Shown here: piece after piece, positions 49,601 to 54,530 of the stretch
Numbering within the stretch: position 1 is the stretch's first letter
Layout: each line of letters starts with the position of its first letter
NCBI GenBank assembly: GCA_036365455.1
Contig: JAWQUS010000023.1
Location: forward strand, 9,858,001-9,922,000
DNA: 64,000 nucleotides
Source: Macrosoma leucophasiata
Taxonomy: Eukaryota; Arthropoda; Insecta; Lepidoptera; Hedylidae
Reading direction: 5' to 3'
The notes under the pieces: model-generated
Database searches by the model: none
What the model was told of the DNA's origin: nothing
Seen by the model: the letters and a program-made list of their open reading frames with translations, nothing else
Position numbers and translations under genes: made by a program

Positions 49601-52600
49601 TGTCATTTTACTTGTGGTAGTGTTGCACTGGTTACACATCAAGATAAATGCACGATCTATCAACAAGCAAATCATAAAAAATATAAGAATATACCTGTTC
49701 AGTTATCTAAATATATAAAAATTAATTCAAATGTATTTATTAATTAAATCGAGAACGGCTGGACCGATTTGGCTGTTAATTTTGATTTTGAATGATTTTT
49801 GGAAGTCCAGGGAAGGTTTAAAAGGTGAGAAAATATGAATAAATTGAAGGGGAATAGTAAAACACAATTTCATTTTCCCAAATACAGTAACATGTATATA
49901 TGAAACCATTGACACATTATTTCATTGTGAGGCAATACGAAGTTTGCCGGGTCAGCTAGTTTTCTCATAAAATTCAAAGTGAATTAAAACTCTATGGAAT
50001 TAAATTCTCCAGTGACCGTTGTAAATAATTAGAAGAAATGTCTCAAACACCTACAACTATTAATCAATTAACAAAGAACTTACCGACTTCATCCGTATTC
50101 ACTAGTTTGGTAGCAATGGACCGCAGAGAAGTAGCACCAGCCGAACTGAACATGTCCAAGACAGGGCCCAGGAAATACACGGTGCGGTTTGGGGCCATAG
50201 CGTACACAACAGTGGCAGCTATCCTGCTCACACACGCGAGCACGCCCATAACGCTGTCGTCCATCTTCCATCTTTTGCTGAACAAATATATTGTTATGAA
50301 GGAACCTGTGCAGAAAGTTTGTAGATTTCATTAGAGGCATTAACGCAAGATTGACCTAATTGGCTCGAGAAATGAATGCAGTTGGATGTAGAATTTAATG
50401 GAATAAGGAAGGCGTTAGCAGTAGGTACGTTTACGGGCATTTCCACTTATGATTGAATTCGATAATATGATTCAGGGCTATAGAGCCATGAATCATATTT
50501 TCGAATTCATCAGTAGGTAATTGAAGCTTTAAATTTTTTGGAGAATTACAGTCACGAACAGGATAATGATGATGACGGTAAATGTTATGAATAAGTTAGC
50601 TCACGGGTATAGGTCAAACACTCGAAAACATATGAAGTTTATGAATTCTTTCTTTTCTTTTTTTTTTTTGACAAGGGAAAATTTCACAAAAATTACAGCG
50701 CTTGATATCTCCGCTTATGTATGATACATCCGGGCAAACAAAGACAAGTAAATAAACGATTTGAGCATTTACGCAGTTTCACATATGAGCAACAATTCAC
50801 ACGCTGTCATATTTTGTTTGCTGTGTTCTTTAAATATAATGCTTCTGGTATATGCTTCTTTATTTTGTTTATGACTATAACACCTTTTTCCGGTGCCGCA
50901 GTGTGACAGTATAATCATTGTGGGAGAAGGTATCATAAGCCAAATATTGCAGCGACAATTTCAGTCCGTTACATTTTATTATGTAAACTAGCTGTGCCCG
51001 CGACTTCGTCTACGTGAGAAAAAATATGATTGTTCAGTATCTACCCGGACGAAGTCGTGGGCGCAGTTAGTATAAGAGTAGCGTAAGTTACTCCTTATTA
51101 CATCAGCTCTGCTAGTGGAAGTCCCGTCAAAATCGGAGACACTCAAATTCTGTTTATTTGTACGTAGGTATGTATGTATGTATGGTTGTATGGAGATAAA
51201 AGTAGCCTAAGTTACTCCTTATTACATCAGCTTTCTGCCAGTGAAAGTCCCGTCAAAGTCGAAGACAATCCAATTCTTCTTATTTGTATGTAGGTATGTA
51301 TGTGTGAATGGATGTATGGAGATATAAGTAGCCCAAGTTACTCCTTATCACATCAGCTATCTGCCAGTGAAAGTCCCGTCAAAGTCGAAGACAATCCAAT
51401 TCTTCTTATTTGTATGTAGGTATGTATGTATGTATGTATGGAGATAAAAGTAGCCTAAGTGACTCCTTGTTACATCAGCTACCTACCCATGGAAGTCCCG
51501 TCAAAGTCGGATACACTCCAATTCTACTTATTTGTATGTTTGTATGTGTGAATCGATGTATGGAGATAAAAGTAGCCCAAGTTACTCCTCACACACACAC
51601 ACTACTACTACTTACTACTAGTCACATCAGCTATCTGCCAGTGAAAGTCCCGTCAAAATCGATCAAGATTAGCCCCGCCAAACAGACAGACTGACAGACA
51701 GACAAATATTGTAAAAAATGTTGTTTTGGTATATGTATCGTGTATACATACATATGCGTTTAGTAAAAAGCGGTTATTTTAATATTACGAACAGACACTC
51801 CAATATTATTTATTTGTATCTTTAAAGATTTATTATGGAAGCTGCAATACAACATAAGACCTAAAAAATCTGTGAAAATTTTAAGCGTCTACATTATAGC
51901 GGTAACAGAAATACATAATTTGTGAAAATGTTAGCTTTCTAGCTATCACTATATGAGATACAGCCTGGTGACAGCCAGACGGACAGACGGACAGACGCAT
52001 CGAATAAGCTGTTTCTGATATTAGCGTGCACAAACATACAGACAAACAGACATTTTTCCGGGATAAAAAGTACCCAGTGTTGTGCGCCAAAGGTTAAAGT
52101 ATAATCATACCAAGTTTCATTGTAATCGGACTGGTAGTTTTTATGTGATGCTTGAACAAACAGACAGACAGACAGACAGACAAAAAAAAATCTAATCACA
52201 TATTTGTGTTCGGTATCGATCTAATAACATTCCCTGGTATTTATTTTTTCAATATTTTTAATGTACAGAATTTACACTTCTACAGATTTATTAAAAGTAT
52301 AGATACATATTTTTTTTATTTATTCTCTTTTATTTACCTAGTAATTGTATTGGACGCATTTTATTTATTGCATCTATGTATACCTATGTCACAACGTAAC
52401 TTAACTTTAACTTTCATTTATTTATTAGTTTAAGTTTATCTGAGGTTGAATCTGCCTATTGAACTAATGTATTTTTGATAAAAATATAACTGTTTCTTAT
52501 CATATTTTGAATTAGATAGTTTCTTTTTTACGACGCTTAGTAAGACCAAATATTCAGAGAAATATTCCAAGGGTGAAACTTTACCTTCGTCCATCACAAT

Positions 52601-54530
52601 GACCAAATACAAGACGTAGCACTTAAACCGATTTTAAATCTTTTTTTCGCCCTTGCTATTAATAATAAACTTATAACTTGAAACGATGGAAAATATCTAC
52701 CGCGCCACAGCAGCCGTTCAAATTTTTCAAAAAGCAAAACGCGTTTTTGTTAATTATCAACAATTTCTAAGGGATTTTTGAATAGTAGTACCACGGGGCA
52801 TAATCGGCCAACAGCGTCATACTACAATGACATTTACGATATTTTGAAATTAATTACTGACAGTAAATCAGCGATAAACCCCAACTTTAACAGAGGCATC
52901 AACAAAGATGGAGGAATGATAGATCAGAACTGGGAGCTATCGGTACGATAGGATGTTATGATAGATGTTGTAGCTTTTAATCTGTAAGTATCGAATATTA
53001 TGATGGATTTAGTTTGAATTGAAACACGTTAACAAGTAGTGGAACAAGTCTTATACTATCTCCATGGTCTTGGGGTTTTAATTAACTGATAAAAGTAGGT
53101 ATATTGTTGCCCTTGCAGCATATCAATGCATCTGCATATCTTATAAGCAGATGTAGATTGAGACTTGTTCCGTATAAATAGAAATACTGATGTATAAAAC
53201 ACTTTGTCAGTTATTAATGTTTTTAATGTAACGCGTGGTATATATACTCATGTAGAGAAATTATTAATAAAACTCTCTGTCGAGCGTCATAAACAATTAG
53301 CAATTTTATACATAATTTTATATTACAAACAGACACGCCAATTTTATTTATTTGTATAGACTTACCGTCAATTAATGCCTGCCATACCAAAAAACATAAA
53401 AGTATACTTAGAAGCTGTGTAAAAAGAAAGCGATCACAAGCCCCGTGAAACGAGATTTTTTTATACAAGATTACAAATGATTTTTAACATTTTACTGTCT
53501 CCTTCAAAATCACTTGCATTTCTCTTCTAGTCAGATACTTATTTCATTGTTAAGCAGTGAATGACTTTGAGAGGTAAGTTTGATGAGTCAACACTAAAGT
53601 CAGACACCGTGTCCTATGACAACAAACAAAAAACAACTAAACAATTGAACAAAACAAAATCCTTTCAATTGAAGTTGTGGTCGATGCATAAGTGAAAATA
53701 GACGATCTATGAATAGATTTATATTTTAAATTAAATCCATGTCACGGGTATAAATGTTAGATTGATTGAAAGGTTGAGGATCTACACTTTATGTTAATTT
53801 TTTACCATTTAAAAAATGTTACCTTCACTAATATTAAGTAAAGAAATTCTGTTTAAATTGATGATTTCATCCAAGATAAAATGCTAGCCTAGAGTTCTGA
53901 TAACTTCCATAGGCTTAGAAGCGTCGAAATATCACTTCACAAATAATTTTCAATCTAGATAGCAAGGCGGCTGTTTTTCATATAGGTTGGTTAGCAACCC
54001 CTTGGTCAAGTTGACCAGCTTAAAATCACCATAAAGAACATATCCGCTCATATTTCTTTCGTTTTCTATAGTGTTAATGATTGTAGCGATGATCTCAAGC
54101 TTTCGCGAGCTAAACTCATTGAAATTAAACATGATTTATGGAATTACCTAGCGTATATTAAAACTTAAATGATTGTTTAAAATCAACTCGACGTTTCGGT
54201 TGCTTTTCACATTAATCACTTTTCGAACTACTTTTACACAAATGTTAGCTTCGTCTGCCTGTAACCACGGAAGTTGAAAAGCAACCAAAACGCCGTCTTA
54301 AAGATGTATTACAGTGGTTGTAGCTACTCAGCTTGTCTTAAGGAGGAGGTATAGCTTGTATCTTAAAGCAGTTAACGTCAACTTTTTCAAAAATAATAAA
54401 GTACTTACCAACGCTTCCAACAAGAACGGAGTATGTGAGGAACAAGCTGTAGTCGACTTCGGTGAATTTGAACTTGTACCGTGTGAACCAATATGTCATC
54501 TGCCCCTCACCTTTATCCCAAATGAAACAT
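20714..54530 (-). CDS. SLC46-like major facilitator transporter, C-terminal half (4 exons, 5' incomplete)
   Basis: Exons 54530-54409, 50305-50084, 27853-27697 and 20798-20714 join in phase (1, 1 and 2) into 194 residues and a stop. Seen: GEGQMTYWFTRYKFKFTEVD, YSLFLTYSVLVGSV, KRWKMDDSVMGVLACVSRIA, FLGPVLDMFSS, RSIATKLVNTDEVGKTSSLI, EALVPVIYSPVY and FAGAFYLISAALAVPAIIML, then a charged tail. These follow the second six-helix half of SLC46 proteins, including the MDD before TM8, the RSI-KL-DE-GK loop and the EALVP helix. Family knowledge: plasma or lysosomal membrane transporters, of folate with protons in human SLC46A1; insect substrates are mostly unknown. The TM1-6 part is not found, so the gene starts further right or its early exons are missed. 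The 22-kb third intron holds a BEL/Pao element in sense. The final intron is 6.9 kb. Confidence 0.88.
20830..21615 (-). repeat. GC-rich LINE-like block in last intron
   Basis: This segment is much richer in G and C than its surroundings. Read on the minus strand it ends in AATAATAATAT, a LINE-type tail, after GAGAGACAT. It contains a 12-bp inverted repeat (CAGAAATTTAGA, 21389-21425). Open frames on both strands show no recognised domain. Confidence 0.4.
21620..22205 (-). pseudogene. LINE (CR1/L2-like) ORF2 C-terminus and 3' UTR
   Basis: The antisense frame at 21962-22201 has the pattern VNTGPYSMSIKIYNQIPNSI, then a KLFKNKLNEFLTQKCYYTLQ block, the usual end of CR1/L2/Daphne-type reverse transcriptase ORFs. 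It is followed by a 3' UTR with TACGGGGTGTTACATG and an AT-rich repeat end. It is 5' truncated. Confidence 0.65.
22206..23019. other. Intron, little recognised
   Basis: AT-rich with a small CG-rich block (22355-22480) that repeats GCCGACGT and GTCGACGTGTAG words, perhaps part of a MITE. Confidence 0.35.
23020..23175 (+). pseudogene. L1 LINE 3' fragment
   Basis: Shares GGGTAGGGTCAAAA, TCTTAGGAATCGG, GTGCATGTATAAAGAGAATG and the end CGTGAAGATACATAGG with the 26205 and 40570 copies. Confidence 0.7.
23195..23416 (+). repeat. L2 LINE 3' tail
   Basis: About 220 bp nearly the same as 40020-40245 (AAGTGAATGACTATGATTAT, TAGACCAATTTGAAATAAATG). AAATAAATGATTT end as in other L2 tails. Confidence 0.7.
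23417..23672 (+). repeat. L6 dispersed repeat
   Basis: It begins GACTAGCTGACCCGGCAAAC, contains AATGTGTCAAAGGTTTGA and GGACTTCCAAAAATCATTC, and ends with TTTTATATATATAGAT. Copies: 49725-49965 (-) and 61345-61605 (+). Confidence 0.7.
23733..23935 (-). repeat. LINE/SINE tail (GCCCAGCAGTGGGACG type)
   Basis: On the minus strand it ends GCCCAGCAGTGGGACGTATA then an ATT array. This tail is also the 3' part of the S5 SINE at 30724-31095. Confidence 0.65.
24120..24532 (+). pseudogene. L1 RTE-like LINE C-terminal ORF fragment
   Basis: The forward frame gives KRLCVNDSIGVKMKKDLLRW, then FGH-MSNERMTKQIYNANVDG and GGPRLTYHDQIGRILSDGRV, then after a one-base shift LRNRRACMKRMMKVDEAREV and CQDRDI. This is the longest L1 fragment. 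A frameshift near 24420 and the missing RT core show it is dead. Clade is judged RTE-like from the WFGH and QDRD motifs. Confidence 0.75.
24610..25055 (-). repeat. S1 SINE split by a second S1
   Basis: The antisense tail half is at 24610-24785 and the antisense head half (GACCGGAACACGATAGTGC to GCGGTGGTGCCTACGCCC) at 24975-25055. A forward S1 lies between them. Confidence 0.7.
24786..24972 (+). repeat. S1 SINE inserted in S1
   Basis: Head GGTGGTAGAGTTTCAAGTTT, then GGCGTAGGCACCACCGCATT, body to GGGATGGTAACGCATCTGC. 3' half missing. Confidence 0.7.
25092..25213. repeat. Foldback element, 42-bp arms
   Basis: The left arm (25092-25133) contains TGCGGATTTTCTCGCGTATA and is inverted at 25172-25213 with 40 of 42 positions matching; the 38-base spacer is unrelated. 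It abuts the S1 cluster. Confidence 0.85.
25214..25800. other. Intron, nothing recognised
   Basis: No exon, repeat family or structure identified. Confidence 0.35.
25802..25978 (+). repeat. S2 SINE, 3' truncated
   Basis: GACCCGGTTAGTCCAGCGG head, eroded B box, body to CACAGGTTTATACCTAAC. Confidence 0.8.
26205..26402 (+). pseudogene. L1 LINE 3' end
   Basis: Forward frame: GRPRLTYHDQIGGVLSEGRV, then KSLRNRRACMKRMMKVDEAR and REVCLNRDIWRSTLSAY, an uninterrupted C-terminus, with 3' end CTTGGCGTGAAGATACATAC. Confidence 0.8.
26403..26822. other. Intron, nothing recognised
   Basis: A 64-codon open frame at 26445-26639 has a hydrophobic start but no other support. Confidence 0.3.
26823..27040 (+). 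repeat. S2 SINE
   Basis: The head is preceded by a GGTTAGGTTAGGTTAGG stretch. B box GGGTTCGATCCCC, body, end GTGAGTGTAAGCGTATT and T-run. Confidence 0.85.
27110..27365 (-). repeat. S1 SINE, interrupted
   Basis: Antisense words CAGTTCACATGGATG and AATGCAGATGCGTTATC to CACTACCATTTGGTGGC, interrupted by about 55 bases of A/T-rich insert at 27170-27225. Confidence 0.65.
27697..27853 (-). CDS. SLC46-like exon C (TM11-TM12)
   Basis: The acceptor TTACCAG and donor GTGAGTAT flank the exon. It completes a Gly codon, then KTSSLISISEALVPVIYSPV and the last helix, ending in two bases of a Leu codon that exon D completes. Confidence 0.9.
27854..28729. other. Start of 22-kb intron, nothing recognised
   Basis: No repeat family or exon seen up to the inverted-repeat element at 28730. 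Confidence 0.35.
28730..30054. mobile_element. 1.3-kb non-autonomous TIR element, TA target
   Basis: The ends are GGGGAGAGTCTGGTATATTG and, inverted, GGGGAGAGTTGGATATATTG, each bordered by TA (28728-28729, 30055-30056). The core word AAATTGTACC or its inverse recurs inside (28761, 29101, 29135, 29813, 29860). No open frame of useful length is present. A TA target and short TIRs suggest a Tc1/mariner-type or similar MITE, but the family is not identified. Confidence 0.75.
30055..30477. other. Intron, nothing recognised
   Basis: No recognised element. Confidence 0.3.
30478..30607 (+). repeat. S1 SINE, 5' part of a split copy
   Basis: GCCGCTAAATGGTAGTGTTC through CTCAGGAGTGGTAACGCATC to GACCTTTGTC. 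The rest of the family sequence resumes at 31888. Confidence 0.75.
30612..30718 (-). repeat. S3 SINE head fragment
   Basis: Antisense CCCGGGAATCGAACCCAGG and CCTGCTACCACTTCGCTAC: B and A box parts only. Confidence 0.75.
30724..31095 (-). repeat. S5: 5S rRNA-derived SINE with LINE-type tail
   Basis: Read on the minus strand: head with GGCTGGTGTAGAACGC, 5S-like GCGGTCGGGTATGTGACGGG and TGACCACTAG, a GTGCTTCGGAGAGCGCG hairpin, CCGACGGTCCCGGTTGCTAC, then a body and the tail GCCCAGCAGTGGGACGTTTC ending in ATT repeats at 30724-30740. The same head occurs at 4115-4280 and the same tail at 23733-23935. A 5S head joined to a LINE-like 3' tail is the SINE3 architecture. Confidence 0.7.
31096..31887. 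other. Intron with an unclassified CG-rich block
   Basis: 31620-31720 is CG-rich (GCGCCGGTGGCGGAAGGGG, GCATCGCGCTGCGG); 31755-31880 repeats GAGGAAGCGATAGCGGAAG-like words three times. It may be an old LTR or LINE fragment. No domain recognised. Confidence 0.35.
31888..31978 (+). repeat. S1 SINE, 3' part of the split copy
   Basis: GTGTCTTTAGGTTGCAGTCA to CCACTTCCATTACATG and an A-run; together with 30478-30607 it makes one S1 copy. Confidence 0.7.
32040..32235 (+). repeat. LINE 3' UTR-like sequence carrying the BEL/Pao insertion
   Basis: GCCTTCGGCGGCGTCGTGTG and the following G-rich stretch on the left, and L2 tail sequence from 39835 on the right, suggest that the BEL/Pao element landed in an L2-type LINE tail. 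Confidence 0.4.
32236..32641 (-). repeat. BEL/Pao 3' LTR
   Basis: 406 bp, same ends and sequence as the 5' LTR; both contain the same 60-codon chance frame on the plus strand. Confidence 0.93.
32642..32656 (-). other. BEL/Pao polypurine tract
   Basis: TTGGTGGGCGGAAA directly before the 3' LTR; G/A-rich with two pyrimidine breaks. Confidence 0.65.
32747..37099 (-). CDS. BEL/Pao pol (zinc knuckles, protease, RT, RNase H, integrase)
   Basis: A 1450-codon frame, open throughout, without a clear ATG start: it begins where the gag frame would hand over, one base out of phase near a run of seven T. Domains by residue: Cys/His knuckles about 76-135 (CSFCSENHSISSC, CFNCLKPSHSLKNC); aspartic protease at 200 (LIDSGSQAHFIS); reverse transcriptase about 480-690 with ADMRQMY and YIDD at 604-607; RNase H about 775-910 with FADSS (D781), LEL (E825), WSDST (D857); integrase about 1085-1290 with TDYGGPF (D1163), SDCGTNYVGA (D1229) and FGGVWE (E1271). 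All catalytic acids are present. One oddity is Cys after D1229 where Asn is usual. The protein would copy and integrate the element. Confidence 0.93.
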   Translation of the reverse strand: MFEIHIFLSQERSHSTTNRAHDKSIPKIPPSNKSFKSKPTTVFLSSTSNTKSTADKPKIRTITASEASVTTPIVKCSFCSENHSISSCERFTKLSVAERIEFAKTNRWCFNCLKPSHSLKNCRSFFSCQKCRQRHHTLLHRDDDANLSASSSQADSSSSPEQPVRVLTSIGDNSVVLLSTATVQLRDSSGNFQSFRALIDSGSQAHFISERAATILGVARTLTSRRVRGLGQASSSISGAVRLEVGANSNSLFSIDALTLPSICGRIPSTRINKSSWHHIKDLALADPNFDKPGPVDLLLGAEVFTSLLLPGRVDGGPNQPSALNSVFGWLLLGGAGCQDEVQSFFGQDDDLLHEEIKRFWELESFPSPRHLTPEETRCEEIFATHHTRDSVGRYVVTLPFKEEEQDRSFPGSRDIALRFFHSIERKLRRNPELHHQYNDFMKDYLDSGHMSLVPLNKLTEGKYYIPHHCVLRPESATTKLRVVFNASAKDVRGVSLNDTLLVGPKLQSNIAEILLNFRVHCVVFTADMRQMYRMIIVDNADLKFQRIFWRFQPDQPIQEYELNTVTYGVSSAPYLACRTIKQLVADEGKGFPLGSKVLNSDLYIDDIVTGFDSVEEAVKAKAETIELLQQGKIELRKWASNVPEILTDIDPEHCLTVPVTLDAKDNPTLKVLGLKWDPRSDCFFFAVTPQQRKCTKRNILSELARVYDPLGFLSPLTIIAKALVQRLWILGINWDEDPPEDVVNFWNRYLEQLPLLQSLKIPRWVSVEKLKSCDIHGFADSSETGYGAVVYVRTVAADGDVKVFFVCSKGRVVPTKSTSLPRLELCAAVLLADLLKFVKDIYSPVLPCSSLFAWSDSTVVLAWLRSHPSRWKTFVANRVGHILDVIPGARWGHVASEDNPADVVSRGQLPSALVTNRLWWAGPSWLSQPLSYWPSSDGIPDSDILAAEEKAPRSFLTHGDVPSPFIDTLLDRYSSIRKIQRLLCVWIKFIAFIRCKRTRCSDPISTRVELHNALMIIVRYVQSHHFASEISHLLDNTLLSKQMRKLNPFLDAKGTLRVGGRLARSGLEFEHKHPALLPRESKLTYLIIEAFHRENCHAGVNTMQYLLTQQFWILSPKRAIRHCLSKCVQCYKTNPTSLEPFMSDLPATRVNQVKPFSVVGTDYGGPFRIKLAKHRGAKIGKAYLCLFVCLSTKAVHLETVSDLSSDAFLAALRRFVGRRGRVNVIQSDCGTNYVGANNQLQSLMQSAAQTELIEFRFNPPSSPHFGGVWEIQIKAVKSHLYRIIGDQVLTFEELSTVFVQIEAILNSRPLCPLSSDPNDLVVLTPGHFLTLEPLTTVPDEDLTSVNINRLSRWQLIQRFQQDFWNRWKCEYLHTLTQRAKWTKHSKPLIVGSVVILKTETSLPLHWPLARVEKLHPSPDGIVRIATVRTVDGSCLTRPLAKLCPLPNLD
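37239..38024 (-). CDS. BEL/Pao gag, N-terminal part, ended by TAG
   Basis: A 261-residue frame from ATG at 38024. The basic start is followed by a helical region and LPKIKIPTFSGAIKEWPEFY, the Pao gag signature (LPKxxxPxFxGxxxxWxxF), then SDTERMHYLISSLSGDAL. It ends at TAG 37239-37241. The same frame stays open for about 50 codons after the stop with family-like residues (WSFIL just after it), so the stop interrupts gag rather than ending it naturally. Gag forms the virus-like particle. Whether the TAG is a mutation or is read through cannot be told from one copy. Confidence 0.8.
   Translation of the reverse strand: MYATRRRSKHDTTSRRGSHATSELTMQDLPVLRRKRTLALRRLEKTLEAAELAQDDRSLLNTFLSHHAVMPRLCESFEQAHTDILGIIDGTSEEKEDLIREQFDDIYIKIATIYRELIPSNDEKRTERDRSSVCNVKLPKIKIPTFSGAIKEWPEFYDVFNSLIHNNETLSDTERMHYLISSLSGDALGLIRTYPVKGTFYSEAYQALLTRYRDKRELAFTCWKEILNINFKSSSPSEFRRVLDLISENLNILKSLDLPTD
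38025..39403 (-). other. BEL/Pao leader, non-coding
   Basis: About 1.4 kb between primer site and gag. AT-rich, with many GTAGGTACCTA-type words and no open frame of note. Confidence 0.5.
39404..39421 (-). other. BEL/Pao primer-binding site (tRNA-Phe type)
   Basis: TGGTGCCGAAACCCGGGA on the minus strand, three bases inside the 5' LTR. It is complementary to the 3' end of animal tRNA-Phe (TCCCGGGTTTCGGCACCA, from general knowledge of that tRNA). Confidence 0.8.
39425..39830 (-). repeat. BEL/Pao 5' LTR
   Basis: 406 bp, TGTACCGTCATC start and ACAATACA end on the minus strand (TG...CA). No difference from the other LTR on reading base by base. Confidence 0.93.
39835..40248 (+). repeat. L2 LINE 3' tail
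   Basis: AACTCTGCTAAGTGAATGAC and TAGACCAATTTGAAATAAATG match 23195-23416 and, more loosely, 44320-44640. The BEL/Pao right target site is at its left edge. Confidence 0.65.
40249..40565. other. Intron, nothing recognised
   Basis: No exon or repeat identified. Confidence 0.3.
40566..40795 (+). pseudogene. L1 LINE 3' end
   Basis: The forward frame has GRPRLTYHDQIGLVLSDGAV, then RRACMKRMMKIDEAGEVCQD and RDIWRSTLSAYP; the 3' end is GACCTGGCGTGAATATACATAC. Confidence 0.8.
40796..41636. other. Intron, nothing recognised
   Basis: No exon or repeat identified. Confidence 0.3.
41637..41714 (-). repeat. S2 SINE 3' end fragment
   Basis: Antisense AATACGCTTACACTTACAGC then CACACTAG and ACACACAACACATACC. 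Confidence 0.7.
41715..42124. other. Intron, AT-rich
   Basis: Contains an ATT microsatellite at 41887-41912; otherwise nothing recognised. Confidence 0.35.
42125..42335 (-). repeat. S4 repeat with tRNA-like head
   Basis: Antisense: GACTTCAGGCGAGACTCGAA, CCAATTGAGCTACTGAAGTC, then the leader inverse to GGCGCTGCTGCTACC. The cloverleaf has seven-pair acceptor and five-pair T stems. Confidence 0.8.
42340..42540 (+). repeat. S4 repeat with intact tRNA-like cloverleaf
   Basis: Head at 42376-42448: acceptor ACTTCAG/CTGAAGT (7 of 7), D arm GCTC/GAGC, T arm GCGAG/CTCGT with TTCGAGT loop. The anticodon arm CTGGACTAGAGTCCCAG has one mismatch and the loop would read AGA, but a serine tRNA should have a long variable arm, so it is not a normal tRNA gene. 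It lies head to head with the preceding copy. Confidence 0.75.
42712..42970 (+). repeat. S3 SINE, decayed
   Basis: The CTTCAGTAGTTTAGTTGTACC head and GAGTTCGATCTCC B box are followed by TTTTTCGGAAGTTTTCC and GGAGACGTCAGTGGGCTCGC. Confidence 0.65.
43072..43143 (-). repeat. L1 LINE 3' terminal fragment
   Basis: Antisense of the last about 70 bases of L1: TATCTTCACGCCAGGTCCCT and GGGGTAGGCAGAGAGTGTAG. Confidence 0.75.
43144..44319. other. Intron with a CG-richer, promoter-like patch
   Basis: 43960-44160 is richer in CG than its surroundings and has ACGTGTATTTACACGT (14-base palindrome arms with TT centre), then GAGGGGGCGGAGG and a TATATATATATATTATATA run at 44163-44181. No open frame follows. 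It could be an alternative promoter or a repeat end; nothing decides. Confidence 0.3.
44320..44640 (+). repeat. L2 LINE 3' tail
   Basis: TTGGAACTCTGCCAGTGAATG, TCAGTTGTTATTCGCTTTAA and an end AAATGAATTTT plus a GAGTTT array. Matches 10880-11195. Confidence 0.65.
44641..45517. other. Intron, nothing recognised
   Basis: No exon or repeat identified. Confidence 0.3.
45518..45720 (+). repeat. L6-related fragment
   Basis: It begins CAACTAGCTGGCCCGGCGAAC and CTTCGTATCGCTTTA like L6, then diverges. Confidence 0.5.
45950..46345 (+). repeat. CCA-type microsatellite
   Basis: About 400 bp of CCACCA, AACGCCACC and ACTACCACC words, purest at 46240-46320. It leaves long frames on both strands (Thr/Asn/Pro-rich forward, Gly/Val-rich reverse), which are by-products of the repeat. 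Confidence 0.85.
46490..46665 (+). repeat. L4 dispersed repeat with GACAGACA array
   Basis: AGCAGAAATACATAATTCG, TTTTAGCTTTCTAGCTACC, GAGATACAGCCTGGTGACAG and a GACAGACGGACGG array. Related copies at 51890 and 61925. Confidence 0.65.
46775..47250 (+). repeat. R5 dispersed repeat, interrupted
   Basis: GGCGGAAACCTTGAAAGAGG to AACACTGGCAATATGCGTAA. A 130-bp LINE fragment is inserted at 46989-47117. Confidence 0.75.
46989..47117 (-). mobile_element. LINE 3' fragment with 12-bp target duplication
   Basis: Minus strand ends with a GATGATGATGATGG array; the + strand carries TCGTCCACTGCTGGACATAG. AAAGTAGCCATC lies on both sides (about 46980 and 47122), splitting an R5 copy. A 5'-truncated LINE-type insertion. 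Confidence 0.7.
47251..48339. other. Intron, unclassified patches
   Basis: 47340-47525 ends with GAAAATTGGTCCAGCAGATC then a TATATATAGAG end, LINE-tail-like. 47560-47960 is CG-rich with GTGCCGCGGTA and CATGCCGCGGTAAG 60 bases apart. No exon is recognised. Confidence 0.35.
48340..48600 (+). repeat. Dispersed repeat (GCTCGCGGCTTCGTCC type)
   Basis: Begins AACTAGTTGTTGCTCGCGGC; contains GGACAAAAAGTAGCCTATGT and CACACCAATCCGTTGCTCCG; ends with an ACACACAAACACG stretch. Common insect retroelement-tail layout. Confidence 0.55.
48601..49724. other. Intron, nothing recognised
   Basis: A 111-codon frame at 48863-49198 is Lys/Asn/Ile-rich as expected by chance in AT-rich DNA; no domain. Confidence 0.3.
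49725..49965 (-). repeat. L6 dispersed repeat
   Basis: Antisense of 23417-23672, ending GCAATACGAAGTTTGCCGGG and TCAGCTAGT. Confidence 0.75.
50084..50305 (-). CDS. SLC46-like exon B (TM8-TM10 region)
   Basis: The acceptor TCTGCACAG and donor GTAAGTTC are both good. The frame starts by completing Gly, then SFITIYLFSKRWKMDDSVMG and on to NTDEV. It encodes two clear hydrophobic helices (VLACVSRIAATVVYAMA and FLGPVLDMFSSAGATSL). Confidence 0.9.
50455..50508. repeat. Hairpin with 20-bp arms
   Basis: GAATTCGATAATATGATTCA (50455-50474) is inverted at 50489-50508 with one mismatch; the spacer itself pairs GGCT with AGCC. Confidence 0.8.
50509..50992. other. Intron, nothing recognised
   Basis: No exon or repeat identified. 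Confidence 0.3.
50993..51072. repeat. Short palindromic repeat (GACTTCGTC ends)
   Basis: TAGCTGTGCCCGCGACTTCG and GACGAAGTCGTGGGCGCAG are inverted around a spacer of about 35 bases; almost identical to 61821-61912. Confidence 0.75.
51077..51670 (+). repeat. Minisatellite, ~124-bp unit, about 5 copies
   Basis: Units start with AGTAGC at 51077, 51201, 51327, 51449 and 51571; each has AAGTTACTCC-like, CATCAGCT, GAAGTCCCGTCAAA and a GTATGTATGT end. The fifth unit carries a CACACACACACTACTACTA insert. Confidence 0.85.
51671..52330 (+). repeat. L4 dispersed repeat and retroelement tail
   Basis: GATACAGCCTGGTGACAGCC, CGTGCACAAACATACAG, GGGATAAAAAGTACCCAGTG, then a GACAGACAGACAGACA array and CACATATTTGTGTTCGG. 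From 52005 on it is nearly the same as 62232-62530. Confidence 0.7.
52331..54408. other. Intron between exons A and B, nothing recognised
   Basis: AT-rich. A 60-codon minus frame at 53950-54132 has no family features. Confidence 0.35.
54409..54530 (-). CDS. SLC46-like exon A (TM7 region)
   Basis: The donor GTAAGTAC follows the first base of a Gly codon. The acceptor is placed at ACTAATAG (54531-54536 on the + strand), just after an in-frame TGA at 54545-54547 that rules out a longer exon; an alternative acceptor (GGGATAAAG) would shorten it by about 19 bases. Frame: CFIWDKGEGQMTYWFTRYK onward. Confidence 0.82.

Noticed and set aside
53950..54132. 60-codon minus-strand frame near transporter exon A
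   Set aside because: Ends at a stop before any splice site that would fit the transporter frame, and has no membrane segment.
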